A DNA stretch of 47,195 nucleotides from Alcaligenaceae bacterium (lineage in GTDB: Bacteria; Pseudomonadota; Gammaproteobacteria; Burkholderiales; Burkholderiaceae_B). The DNA lies in the NCBI GenBank assembly GCA_947379755.1, contig CANCOC010000018.1, forward strand, positions 1 through 47,195, read 5' to 3'. Made by a program: the position numbers and the translations under genes. Under the pieces are notes generated by a model that was not told the origin of the DNA, did no database searches, and saw nothing but the letters and a program-made list of their open reading frames with translations. Within the stretch, counting starts at the first letter, position 1. Each line of letters opens with the position of its first letter. Shown here piece by piece: positions 17,737 to 25,360 of the stretch.

Positions 17737-18390
17737 TTAGGCTCTTTGATCCTGTTCATACTTAGTTATTTCGATGTCTGTGGTGCGCGGAAGTCCAACC
17801 AGATGGCTGGAATCCGTCATAAAAATATCAACACCTTTTGGAAACTGAGAATGATTCAGCTTCCATTGCGCAATCAAGTCTGCGATTTGCCTGGCTGAGA
17901 GAGACTCGATGTGCAGCTGTTGACTGTGCTCGATGCCTGGGCCACGCAACGTGAGGGCGGTTTGAGTGCCAGTCTCAGTATTCAAACCGGATACATCCAG
18001 GATGATGGTTGTCGACTGATCCGGATATTCATCTGTACCCGGATCAAAATCTTGCAGTGCCGGGAGTTCTGAGAGGTGCGCGACCCATGCAAAATCAGCA
18101 TCTCCAGGGTTTTGAACAATCGAACAGTTTGAATGAAACACAATCCAGTTTGCTGCTGCACTGTGCGAAAGGGACGGTGAGAGCCACAGACGGCTATCTG
18201 CATCAAGAAGTGCGAGTAGCAATACTGCTGACCCGGGATTGGCATGCTCAGGTATTGCACAGTCGAGTGCGAGGGGAACGATCAATCCTGGATGCGATAA
18301 GGCATGGAGTGCCTGACGAAAGACTGCCTGACTATCACGTGCGACGTCGGTAAATCCTGCGACAACCTGTGAGAGGTCTAGTTTATTCAT
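17737..18390 (-). CDS. phnH: PhnH, C-P lyase core subunit
   Basis: Subunit of the PhnGHIJ core complex, 217 residues compared with 194 in E. coli. The N-terminal DVARDSQAVFRQALHALSHPG and the closing region with GVDIFMTDSSHLVGLPRTT are PhnH hallmarks. Its ATG overlaps the phnG stop by 4 bp and phnI begins 2 bp after its end. It binds no known cofactor and acts in the nucleosidase step with PhnI. Confidence 0.95.
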   Translation of the reverse strand: MNKLDLSQVVAGFTDVARDSQAVFRQALHALSHPGLIVPLALDCAIPEHANPGSAVLLLALLDADSRLWLSPSLSHSAAANWIVFHSNCSIVQNPGDADFAWVAHLSELPALQDFDPGTDEYPDQSTTIILDVSGLNTETGTQTALTLRGPGIEHSQQLHIESLSARQIADLIAQWKLNHSQFPKGVDIFMTDSSHLVGLPRTTDIEITKYEQDQRA

Positions 18391-18893
18391 TCCGCATGCT
18401 CCGAATCGTGATCCTGCAGTGTTTCTCTTGCAACGGTAAAGAATTCAACCTTGCTCGAGTCTGCCTGTACCTGACGATTTATCTTGACCTGCTCCAGGTG
18501 TTGTCGAAGCGGGGCTAAAAGTGTTTGCTCAAGCTGTTTGTTCCCGGGTGACAGAAGGAGCGCATCGGCCAGAGCCGCGAGGTAGGCATGCTGGTGCGAG
18601 CGTCCCAGAACGTAAGCAACTCCCACTGGTGCAGATGCTGGAGCATCAGCAAGTCTGAGCGCGCAGCGAGTCACGGTGACTTCGCCGATGTTAAAACGTG
18701 TGCCAGTCCCGCCTGTGCGACCTTCTATCATCATGAGCCCGGTTTCCGGACGTCGCAGCCATTGAGGTGCTGCAGAGGCGTGGGTTGTCAGTGCTTGCTC
18801 AAGCATCTCGAGGGGCGCTCGCGCAAGCAGAGCCATCCATGCGGATCGTTGTAAGTCAGTAGGTATGATTGATTTGTCAGAGGATTGCAACAT
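18387..18893 (-). CDS. phnG: PhnG, C-P lyase core subunit
   Basis: First gene of the C-P lyase operon. I start it at ATG 18893 (168 residues, MLQSSDKSIIPTDLQRS), close to the usual length of about 150; an open frame reaches 19178 but runs through the tandem Pho boxes and is unlikely to be translated. TGLMMIEGRTGGTGTRFNIG and EVTVTRCALRL are PhnG signatures. The ribosome site is weak (AGG about 5 bp upstream). The leader from the probable promoter is about 60-70 bases. Confidence 0.94.
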   Translation of the reverse strand: MLQSSDKSIIPTDLQRSAWMALLARAPLEMLEQALTTHASAAPQWLRRPETGLMMIEGRTGGTGTRFNIGEVTVTRCALRLADAPASAPVGVAYVLGRSHQHAYLAALADALLLSPGNKQLEQTLLAPLRQHLEQVKINRQVQADSSKVEFFTVARETLQDHDSEHAE

Positions 18894-18980
18894 TGGCCTG
18901 ATATTGTGCAGAGCAGAGTGGTGGTGTCGGACTCCAACACCAATAAGGCATTCATCATAAATTTTTACTGTGTAGCTTTC

Positions 18981-19031
18981 GTGACAAGCAGAAAGCATTT
19001 TGATGACACATTTAAAGCAGTTTGATGACAG
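18981..19031 (-). promoter_or_regulatory. Tandem five-unit Pho box upstream of phnG
   Basis: On the minus strand five heptamers follow with an exact 11-bp period: CTGTCAT (19031-19025), CTGCTTT (19020-19014), GTGTCAT (19009-19003), ATGCTTT (18998-18992) and TTGTCAC (18987-18981). Units 1, 3 and 5 match the PhoB half-site CTGTCAT/C at 6-7 of 7 positions; units 2 and 4 share a TGCTTT variant. An AT-rich TAAAAA-type -10 candidate lies about 12 bases on. The gap also precedes the divergent DUF1045 gene. Confidence 0.8.
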
Positions 19032-19063
19032 GTCACAATCATGGATGAAGGCTTTTGATACAG

Positions 19064-19765
19064 ATGAATCATGCATACCGTTATGCGATATATTTTGCAC
19101 CCCGTCCAGACTCTCCTTTCTGGGACGCGGGGAGTCAATGGCTCGGACGTTGTGTGGCGAGCCAGCTTGAGGTGGCACAGCCCGACATCCCGGGCTTGAG
19201 CCGTCAGGCTTTTTTTCAGCTCACTGCCGCTCCCAGGCGCTATGGATGGCATGCCACGCTCAGGGCGCCTTTTAGCCTGGCGCCTGGCGTGACCGCGTCT
19301 GCACTGATGGACGCCGTTCGCAGCATCGGTCAACAGCTTGAACCCTTCACTATTCCACATTTGCAAGTCACACGACAGGAGGATTTTTTAGCCTTAACGC
19401 AGACAGAACACTCACTGCAAATGTGTGCGCTTGAGAGGCTATGTGTGACAGACTTACATCCTCTGGCAGCCCCGTTGTCACCTGATGAACTCTTGCGCAG
19501 ACGACGTGTGACTCTCAATCCAGAGCAAGACGCTTTGTTACTTCGCTGGGGCTATCCTTATGTCTACGATTACTTCAAGTTTCATATGTCTTTGACTGGA
19601 TCGCTGCGTGCGTGCTCAGAACAGCAGATACAGTCCCTGATGGATGCCAGCAGTGAGTTTTTCGCAGAGATCAACTCTATCAGTGTTGATTCAATTGCAA
19701 TTTTTGCCGAGCCAGTCAAAGGAGAAAACTTTGTACTGCTTGAGCATATTGGACTTGGAGACTGA
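19064..19765 (+). CDS. DUF1045 2H-phosphoesterase-like phosphonate metabolism protein
   Basis: 233-residue protein of the DUF1045 family found with C-P lyase operons and related to 2H phosphoesterases (2'-5' RNA ligase-like). Both catalytic HxT/S motifs are visible: HATL at residue 63 and HMSL at residue 174. E. coli uses PhnP to open the cyclic ribose phosphate released by PhnJ; no phnP is seen here, so this protein is a reasonable candidate for that or a similar cyclic-phosphodiesterase step, which is inference. The ATG at 19064 is preferred over a TTG at 19055. It is divergent from phnG across the tandem Pho box and ends 77 bp before plcP. Confidence 0.8.
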   Translation: MNHAYRYAIYFAPRPDSPFWDAGSQWLGRCVASQLEVAQPDIPGLSRQAFFQLTAAPRRYGWHATLRAPFSLAPGVTASALMDAVRSIGQQLEPFTIPHLQVTRQEDFLALTQTEHSLQMCALERLCVTDLHPLAAPLSPDELLRRRRVTLNPEQDALLLRWGYPYVYDYFKFHMSLTGSLRACSEQQIQSLMDASSEFFAEINSISVDSIAIFAEPVKGENFVLLEHIGLGD

Positions 19766-19778
19766 TACGCCGGACGTC

Positions 19779-19818
19779 TTGTCATTGAAGTGTCATTGAT
19801 CAGCAATATGCATGTCAA
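19779..19818 (+). promoter_or_regulatory. Pho box (four units) upstream of the plcP-like gene
   Basis: Heptamers TTGTCAT (19779), GTGTCAT (19790), CAGCAAT (19801) and ATGTCAA (19812) repeat with an exact 11-bp period, ending 24 bp before the start codon. The first two are 6/7 matches to the PhoB half-site. AATATG at about 19805 could be the -10 for the first pair. This supports phosphate control of the PlcP-Agt pair. Confidence 0.75.
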
Positions 19819-19842
19819 ATCTCAGGCGCAGTATTCATACTC

Positions 19843-20652
19843 ATGAAACCACCCGAGCCGCACGACATCGACCAGCGTCCCAGGCACTATCGTGCCATCT
19901 GGATTTCTGACATCCATCTAGGTACCTCAGGGTGTAAGGCAGACTACCTGCTTGATTTTCTGAAATGGAACGAGTCAGACCATTTATATCTGGTCGGTGA
20001 CATTATTGACGGCTGGCAGTTGAAGAAAAACTGGTACTGGAAGCAAAGTCACAATGATGTTGTACAAAAAGTATTGCGAAAGGCCAGAAAAGGTACGCGG
20101 GTGACTTATATCGCGGGCAACCACGATGAAGTGATTCGACAGTTTCTTGGTATGGCCTTTGGTGATATTGAAATTGTCGACGACACCACCCATACTTTGC
20201 TTGATGGCCGCAGGATCTGGATTACACACGGTGATTTGTTTGACGGCATTATTCAGCATGCCAAGTGGCTGGCATATCTGGGCGACAGCTTTTACACAGT
20301 GATTTTGAATCTGAATAACTGGTTCAATCATATTCGTCACAAAATGGGACTTTCTTACTGGTCGCTGTCGCAGTACCTCAAACATAAAGTTAAAAATGCG
20401 GTGTCCTTTATTACAGCGTTTGAAGAGAATCTGACACATGAAGCCCGGCGACGTGGTTACGACGGCGTGTTGTGTGGTCACATCCATAAGCCTGAAATTC
20501 GTGACATTGATGGCATTCTGTACTGCAACGATGGTGACTGGGTAGAGAGTCTCTCGGCAATCGTTGAAACACAAGCTGGTGAACTGGTGATTGTTTACTG
20601 GCCATACCGCACGAGTCATTGTCCAAAGGAAGCAGACCATGCCATCGCCTGA
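19843..20652 (+). CDS. plcP: PlcP-like metallophosphoesterase (phospholipase C of lipid remodelling)
   Basis: Calcineurin-like phosphoesterase of 269 residues related to LpxH-type enzymes. The metal motifs are complete: SDIHLG (D23, H25), VGDIIDGW (D53), GNHD (N93, H94), THGD (H129) and GHIH (H213, H215). Family members called PlcP in rhizobia and marine bacteria hydrolyse phosphatidylcholine or phosphatidylethanolamine to diacylglycerol under phosphate starvation. The identification as PlcP rather than another LpxH-like enzyme rests on this motif set, on the overlapping Agt-like glycosyltransferase (14-bp overlap) and on the Pho-box-like repeat upstream. It has no signal peptide, so it would act at the cytoplasmic face of the membrane. 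Confidence 0.8.
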   Translation: MKPPEPHDIDQRPRHYRAIWISDIHLGTSGCKADYLLDFLKWNESDHLYLVGDIIDGWQLKKNWYWKQSHNDVVQKVLRKARKGTRVTYIAGNHDEVIRQFLGMAFGDIEIVDDTTHTLLDGRRIWITHGDLFDGIIQHAKWLAYLGDSFYTVILNLNNWFNHIRHKMGLSYWSLSQYLKHKVKNAVSFITAFEENLTHEARRRGYDGVLCGHIHKPEIRDIDGILYCNDGDWVESLSAIVETQAGELVIVYWPYRTSHCPKEADHAIA

Positions 20653-21727
20653 GATCACGCGACTGTTGATTGTCACGGACGCTGCAGCCCCCCAGGTGAA
20701 TGGTGTTGTTCGAACCATCGATAATACAAATATTCATTTAAAGAGGATGGGAATCAGCGTCAGCATGCTGACGCCGGATAGTTTCAAATCTTTTCCGTGC
20801 CCAACGTATCCTGAAATTCGCCTGTCGCTCACCACCTCAACGCATGTTGAGAAAATGATTCGTGCGTTCAATCCCGACGCGATGCATATTTCGACGGAAG
20901 GTCCGCTTGGCTGGGCCGCCCGTAATGCCGCGCTCAGGAATGGCTGGAGATTTACATCGTCTTATCACACCCGGTTTCCAGAGTATGTCCATGCCCGGAT
21001 TGGACTTCCTGTTGCGTGGAGCTATGCGCTGCTGCGAAAATTTCATTCGGCTTCTTCAGGTGTGCTTGCCCCAACGCCTACGATCAGACAAAATCTGATT
21101 AATCACGGTTTCGTGAACGTCGTCCAGTGGACCCATGGCGTCGATCATCAGATTTTTTATCCGAGACCTGTATTCACGCTGACCCACAGCAGTCGTCCCG
21201 TTTTTTTATATGTTGGACGCCTTGCCATTGAAAAAAATATAGAAGCCTTTCTCAAGCTCGATTTACCAGGTCAAAAATGGGTTGCAGGCGAAGGTCCTCT
21301 GAAGAGCGCCTTGCAAAGGAAGTACCCAAGCGCACGCTATATTGGCGTGCTTTCACAAGATGCTCTTGCAGAACTGTACAGTCAGGCAGATGTGTTCGTA
21401 TTCCCGAGCGTAACGGATACGTTTGGCCTGGTGATGGTTGAGGCGATGGCCTGTGGCGTTCCTGTTGCTGCATTTCCCGTCCCAGGTCCCCTGGACGTGA
21501 TTGGTGACAGCGATGCGGGCGTGCTGGATGAAAACCTTCAGCGTGCCTGCATGAAGGCGCTCAAGCTTAGCCGAAGTTCAGCGACGGCACATGCCAGTCA
21601 TTTTTCGTGGGAAATTGCTGGTCAGCATATGGCGCAAGCGCTCGTACGGCTGATCCCTCCTACGCCTGATCAAATATTTGAAGAGTTGTCTGAGCAATTC
21701 ACGACGCGTTCGGCCGGTCCTATATGA
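20639..21727 (+). CDS. Agt-like GT4 glycosyltransferase (diacylglycerol glycosylation)
   Basis: 362-residue GT4 enzyme. N-terminal motifs are DAAAPQVNGVVRTI and MHISTEGPLGWAARNAA; the C-terminal donor domain has LYVGRLAIEKNIEAFL and an EX7E-type DTFGLVMVEAMACG. It begins at ATG 20639 with an AGGA site upstream, inside the end of plcP, which is the plcP-agt arrangement known from bacteria that swap phospholipid for glycolipid when phosphate is short. The expected role is to add glucose or glucuronic acid to the diacylglycerol released by PlcP; the sugar is not predictable here. It overlaps the convergent corA-like gene by 8 bp. Confidence 0.8.
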   Translation: MPSPEITRLLIVTDAAAPQVNGVVRTIDNTNIHLKRMGISVSMLTPDSFKSFPCPTYPEIRLSLTTSTHVEKMIRAFNPDAMHISTEGPLGWAARNAALRNGWRFTSSYHTRFPEYVHARIGLPVAWSYALLRKFHSASSGVLAPTPTIRQNLINHGFVNVVQWTHGVDHQIFYPRPVFTLTHSSRPVFLYVGRLAIEKNIEAFLKLDLPGQKWVAGEGPLKSALQRKYPSARYIGVLSQDALAELYSQADVFVFPSVTDTFGLVMVEAMACGVPVAAFPVPGPLDVIGDSDAGVLDENLQRACMKALKLSRSSATAHASHFSWEIAGQHMAQALVRLIPPTPDQIFEELSEQFTTRSAGPI

Positions 21728-22754
21728 TGCGTTTGATGCGCAGGCCCAGATAAACGAACAGACCGGCCAGACCCATGATCAGCATCACGGGTATAAATGA
21801 ACTTTTCAGGCCAGGTAAATCCTCCATATTCATACCCATGATTCCCGAGATAAGCGTCATGGGAAGAAAAATCACGGTCATGACTGAAAGCACTTGCAAC
21901 TGTTTGGCGTTCAGTTCTGCCACATGGGCAGACTGTTCATCCTGCAAGACTTTTGCCCGGATATACAAACTATCGATCTGACCCAGAAAACTTTTTAATT
22001 CATTCGTATGCTGACTGAGCTGTTCCAGTTCCTCATGCTGAAATAGCGGGGTATTTCTCTTTTGCAGATAGGTTAGCGCATCAAATTCTGCTGAAAAATG
22101 ACGTCTGATCCGGTTGCACTGGATACGCAGGGTGCCAATTGATTCGTCAGGTGCAAGGTCATTTCCATTCAGAATGACTTCTTCCAGTGAATCAATCCGA
22201 TCCGCAAGTCTTCTGATTGTTGCTTTGAGTTGCATGGATCTGATGTCGATAATTTGATGGAACAACTCATGAACGGTTGTTGGGTGGATTCTCCCCTTGA
22301 GCAACTGGTCTTTTGTGTAGTCAAAGGTCTTTAATGGGTGAAGTCGTCCGGTGATGAGTAGTCTTGGGGCCAGGTAACACCAGAATGATTCGAAGTCCAG
22401 GTTATTACTGTGCGTGGCTTGAGCGAATTCAAGCGTAAAGTCTTTCAGATGAAAAAGTGCTCCTTGTGCGCACTCAATGATCGCATCATCTCCGACATCG
22501 ACGGTGTCTGTCACGATCGCATTGGACAAATCTCCAGGGATGAGCTGGGAATGAATGAGCCAGCGCATCACGCGTGCATTTGAAAAGTTCAGGTGTAGCC
22601 ACAGCTGATGCGTACCGCTTGAGAGTTCGTGTACAACTTTTTCGGGTGTGATTTCATGACCCCGGCCTTCTTGATCAATGAGCCAAGCAAACAGCACTCC
22701 GTCAAAGGGGACTTGATCCGGATCTATCAGAGCGGTTAGAGGAATAAAGTTCAT
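21720..22754 (-). CDS. CorA-family divalent metal transporter
   Basis: 344-residue CorA/ZntB-type channel. It has a long soluble N-terminal domain, a coiled-coil-rich helix around residues 160-270, and two C-terminal transmembrane helices joined by the GMN selectivity motif (GIMGMNMEDLP). CorA moves magnesium, ZntB zinc; I cannot separate the two here. It converges on the agt-like gene. A single Pho-like heptamer lies upstream but without a partner, so phosphate control is not supported. Confidence 0.85.
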   Translation of the reverse strand: MNFIPLTALIDPDQVPFDGVLFAWLIDQEGRGHEITPEKVVHELSSGTHQLWLHLNFSNARVMRWLIHSQLIPGDLSNAIVTDTVDVGDDAIIECAQGALFHLKDFTLEFAQATHSNNLDFESFWCYLAPRLLITGRLHPLKTFDYTKDQLLKGRIHPTTVHELFHQIIDIRSMQLKATIRRLADRIDSLEEVILNGNDLAPDESIGTLRIQCNRIRRHFSAEFDALTYLQKRNTPLFQHEELEQLSQHTNELKSFLGQIDSLYIRAKVLQDEQSAHVAELNAKQLQVLSVMTVIFLPMTLISGIMGMNMEDLPGLKSSFIPVMLIMGLAGLFVYLGLRIKRII

Positions 22755-22893
22755 ATTGTTTGATATTGAAATATTGCATTGGAAGAATGGACGGCTTTCA
22801 CCTTATCATCTTCATGTGACTGAAATCTTTATGTGAATTAAATGCGTTCTGGGGTATTTATTCGGACTGCCGTTCAAAAGAATGGCAGGTTCA

Positions 22894-22922
22894 ATGTCAC
22901 GAAGTCTTCATCTCTCTGCTGT
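22894..22922 (+). promoter_or_regulatory. Possible Pho box upstream of ppk2
   Basis: Heptamers ATGTCAC (22894), TCTTCAT (22905) and CTGCTGT (22916) keep an 11-bp period. The first matches the PhoB half-site at 6/7, the others at 4/7. The site lies about 30 bp before the chosen ppk2 start, which supports that start over the longer open frame from 22842. Moderate candidate. The rest of 22755-22952 holds nothing else I can name. Confidence 0.4.
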
Positions 22923-22952
22923 ATCCTCAGCATGAATATTCTGGAGTGTAAG

Positions 22953-24002
22953 ATGGCAACTACAAGCAAGTCAGCAACCAAACAAGCAGCCAACAAAAGC
23001 GTACCTTCCAAACGTCCGGCCAAGTCTGTGCGTAAGCCTGTCAGTCCAAAAGTTGCACCATCCAGCCCCCGCTTAAAAGCGAGTCCGCAAACAGAAACGT
23101 CATTTGCAGAACGTGCGCGCGAGGAACTGATCGACAGCTATGACGAAGAGCTCGAAATGGAGCTCGACGATGATCGGCTGGATGCGTTGTTGCTGGAGAT
23201 CCCTGCTCAGGGACCTGCTGCAGAAGGTTCACTTGATCGCAGAGTGTATTTCAAAGAATTGTTCAGATTACAGGGTGAACTGGTCAAGCTCCAGGACTGG
23301 GTCATGAAAAACAAGCTTAAAGTGGTTGTCCTGTTTGAGGGGCGTGATGCCGCGGGCAAGGGCGGAGCGATCAAGCGCATTACCCAGCGACTCAATCCGC
23401 GTGTCTGTCGTGTCGCCGCGCTCCCCGCACCCAGTGAACGTGAGCAGACGCAGTGGTATTTTCAGAGGTATGTTCCATACTTGCCTGCAGGTGGCGAAAT
23501 GGTGCTGTTTGACCGTAGCTGGTACAACCGTGCGGGTGTTGAGCGCGTCATGGGATTCTGCACTGACCAGGAGTATGAAGAGTTCTTTCGCAGTGTGCCT
23601 GAATTTGAAAAAATGCTGGTTCGCTCAGGAATTATTTTAATCAAGTACTGGTTTTCTATTACGGATGAAGAGCAGCACATGCGATTCACCATGCGAATTC
23701 GTGATCCGCTTAAACAGTGGAAACTCAGTCCGATGGATCTTGAGTCGCGCCGGCGCTGGGAGGCCTATACCAAAGCCAAGGAAGTGATGCTTGCGCGGAC
23801 GCATCTGCCTGATACCCCCTGGTGGATTGTTGATGGTGTAGATAAAAAAAGCGCCAGACTCAACTGTATCCAGCACCTGCTTAACCAGATTCCGTATCAG
23901 GAGGTTGTGCACCAACCGGTCTCGCTTCCTCCGCGTGAGCACAACCCAGATTACATTCGCAATCCTGTTCCTGATTCAATGTATGTTCCGGATATCTACT
24001 GA
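22953..24002 (+). CDS. ppk2: Polyphosphate kinase 2
   Basis: PPK2-family kinase that transfers phosphate between polyphosphate and nucleotides. Walker A GRDAAGKGG lies at residues 130-138, the Walker B/lid region FDRSWYNRAGVERVMGF at about 186-202. The single-domain layout and C-terminus (NPVPDSMYVPDIY) fit the class I type, which mainly converts NDP to NTP; this subclass is inferred. The start at ATG 22953 has GGAG 6-7 bp upstream. Residues 1-50 are an unusual Lys/Ser/Pro/Ala-rich tail that is not part of the kinase. The next gene (MgtC family) starts 2 bp after the stop. Confidence 0.92.
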   Translation: MATTSKSATKQAANKSVPSKRPAKSVRKPVSPKVAPSSPRLKASPQTETSFAERAREELIDSYDEELEMELDDDRLDALLLEIPAQGPAAEGSLDRRVYFKELFRLQGELVKLQDWVMKNKLKVVVLFEGRDAAGKGGAIKRITQRLNPRVCRVAALPAPSEREQTQWYFQRYVPYLPAGGEMVLFDRSWYNRAGVERVMGFCTDQEYEEFFRSVPEFEKMLVRSGIILIKYWFSITDEEQHMRFTMRIRDPLKQWKLSPMDLESRRRWEAYTKAKEVMLARTHLPDTPWWIVDGVDKKSARLNCIQHLLNQIPYQEVVHQPVSLPPREHNPDYIRNPVPDSMYVPDIY

Positions 24003-24004
24003 AA

Positions 24005-24721
24005 ATGGAAGTCCTGAAAAATCTTGATCTCGTATCTTTGGCTGATACGGCAATCAGTTTATCTTCCGCCTTTCTGCTGGGGGGGCTGATTGGTTTTGAA
24101 AGACAGTACCGTCAGCGCACGGCGGGTCTGCGCACGAATGTACTGGTAGCGCTAGGTGCGGCGATTTTTGTGGATATCGCCAATCGTATGGCCGGCCACG
24201 AGGGGGCTGTGCATGTCATCGCGTATGTTGTTTCTGGCATTGGCTTTCTGGGCGCAGGTGTCATCATGCGTGAAGAAGGCAATGTCCGTGGCCTGAACAC
24301 CGCAGCGACTCTCTGGTGTTCGGGTGCCGTTGGTGCATGTGCCGGTGCCGATCTGATTCTCGAAGCGGTGTTGGCAACCTGCTTTGTTCTGGCTGCCAAT
24401 ACCTTGTTGCGACCCGTAGGTAATCTCATTAACCGGCAGCCTCTTGATACGCCAGAAGTCGAGGTGACCCATACCGTGTCGGTGATTGCGACATTGTCTA
24501 ATCAAAAAGAAGCCTTGAAAAAACTTGAGCGGGCCCTTGATCATGCTGGTTACGCATTCAGCAATCTTGATATCAAGGTGTTCGGGGACGAATCTGTCAT
24601 CATTGAGGCTGTCCTGGCTGCGTCCTCTGTCAATGGCGATGATCTGGATGCGATGGTTCAAAAGATTGCGGCACAAGAGTGTGTGATCCAGGCATTCTGG
24701 AGTCCGAGTACGAGCGCCTAG
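24005..24721 (+). CDS. MgtC/SapB-family membrane protein
   Basis: 238-residue MgtC-family inner-membrane protein. The N-terminal half has about four or five helices and the family motif GGLIGFERQYRQRTAGLRTN, followed by GIGFLGAGVIMRE and GLNTAATLW. The C-terminal part (about 155-235) looks like the small cytoplasmic ACT-like domain. In Salmonella MgtC inhibits the F-ATPase and limits phosphate uptake, linking it to phosphate and magnesium balance; in other bacteria its role is open. It is in one operon with ppk2 (2-bp gap). Confidence 0.88.
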   Translation: MEVLKNLDLVSLADTAISLSSAFLLGGLIGFERQYRQRTAGLRTNVLVALGAAIFVDIANRMAGHEGAVHVIAYVVSGIGFLGAGVIMREEGNVRGLNTAATLWCSGAVGACAGADLILEAVLATCFVLAANTLLRPVGNLINRQPLDTPEVEVTHTVSVIATLSNQKEALKKLERALDHAGYAFSNLDIKVFGDESVIIEAVLAASSVNGDDLDAMVQKIAAQECVIQAFWSPSTSA

Positions 24722-24769
24722 TGATCGCATGCTACGCCCGGTTGCCTCGGATGTGGTCTCTTTGACGGG

Positions 24770-24776
24770 CTGTCAT
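24770..24776 (+). promoter_or_regulatory. Single perfect Pho half-site before the lysine-rich protein gene
   Basis: CTGTCAT matches the PhoB half-site perfectly, but its 11-bp neighbours are poor (ATATGTT downstream). A very AT-rich stretch with TATAAT-like words (24797-24815) follows and could hold a -10. The region 24722-24862 is therefore a likely promoter; PhoB binding is weakly supported. Confidence 0.25.
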
Positions 24777-24862
24777 CTGAATATGTTAATTTACGTATAT
24801 AGTTTATATAATTTAACTAATATTCAACGCGTCAATGATGACGTACACCGTAAGGAAAAATC

Positions 24863-25345
24863 TTGGAACACTCACAATCCTCAGAAGCCGACGTCGTCGC
24901 TCAGCAACCTGCTGCCAAGAAAGTCACCGCCAAAAAAGCGATTGTTAACAAGCCAGCAGTTCCAAAACCACTCGCTAAAAAACCTGTCGTTAAAAAAGTC
25001 GCAACGACTGGCAAAGTAGTGGTCAAAAAGACCTCGGCTGTTAAGGCAAATGCTCCACTCGCCGAAAAGGCAATGAGCAAGCCTGCTGCACAACCTCTTG
25101 AGCAAAGCAACGAAAAAAATAAGGTCAAGAAGCCTAAGCTGATCCGTGACAGCTTTACGATTCCTGAAAATGAGTATCAGGCGCTCGCAGATTTAAAAAA
25201 GCAGTGCCTCAAGGCGGGTGTAGAGATCAAGAAAAGTGATTTGATTCGTATCGGAATTGCATCATTAAAAGTGCTGAGTGTTGTTCAGCTGCGCACGGCA
25301 AAGGATGCACTTCAAAAACTGAAAGTCGGGCGCCCCAAGAAATAA
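24863..25345 (+). CDS. Lysine-rich histone H1-like protein with folded C-terminal domain
   Basis: 160-residue basic protein. Residues about 12-95 are a low-complexity Lys/Ala/Val/Pro tail with repeated AKK/VKK words, like bacterial histone H1-type proteins. Residues about 97-160 look folded: RDSFTIPENEYQALADLKKQ followed by two predicted helices, ending in GRPKK, an AT-hook-like core. The start is TTG at 24863 with AGGA 7 bp upstream. It sits after ppk2-mgtC on the same strand with its own probable promoter. Such tails bind nucleic acid or polyphosphate; given the neighbour, association with polyphosphate granules is possible (the P. aeruginosa H1-like AlgP has been linked to them). Function unproven. 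Confidence 0.7.
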   Translation: MEHSQSSEADVVAQQPAAKKVTAKKAIVNKPAVPKPLAKKPVVKKVATTGKVVVKKTSAVKANAPLAEKAMSKPAAQPLEQSNEKNKVKKPKLIRDSFTIPENEYQALADLKKQCLKAGVEIKKSDLIRIGIASLKVLSVVQLRTAKDALQKLKVGRPKK

Positions 25346-25360
25346 TTATGACTACGTTCG

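Noticed and set aside
18894..19178. Upstream extension of the phnG reading frame
   Set aside because: It would translate through the tandem Pho array and gives 95 residues unlike any PhnG; ATG 18893 gives the family length.
22816..22822. GTGACTG upstream of the corA-like gene as a Pho box on the minus strand
   Set aside because: No second half-site at 11-bp spacing on either side.
22842..22952. Upstream extension of ppk2
   Set aside because: The extra residues look like non-coding sequence and cover a Pho-box-like repeat; ATG 22953 has a good ribosome site.
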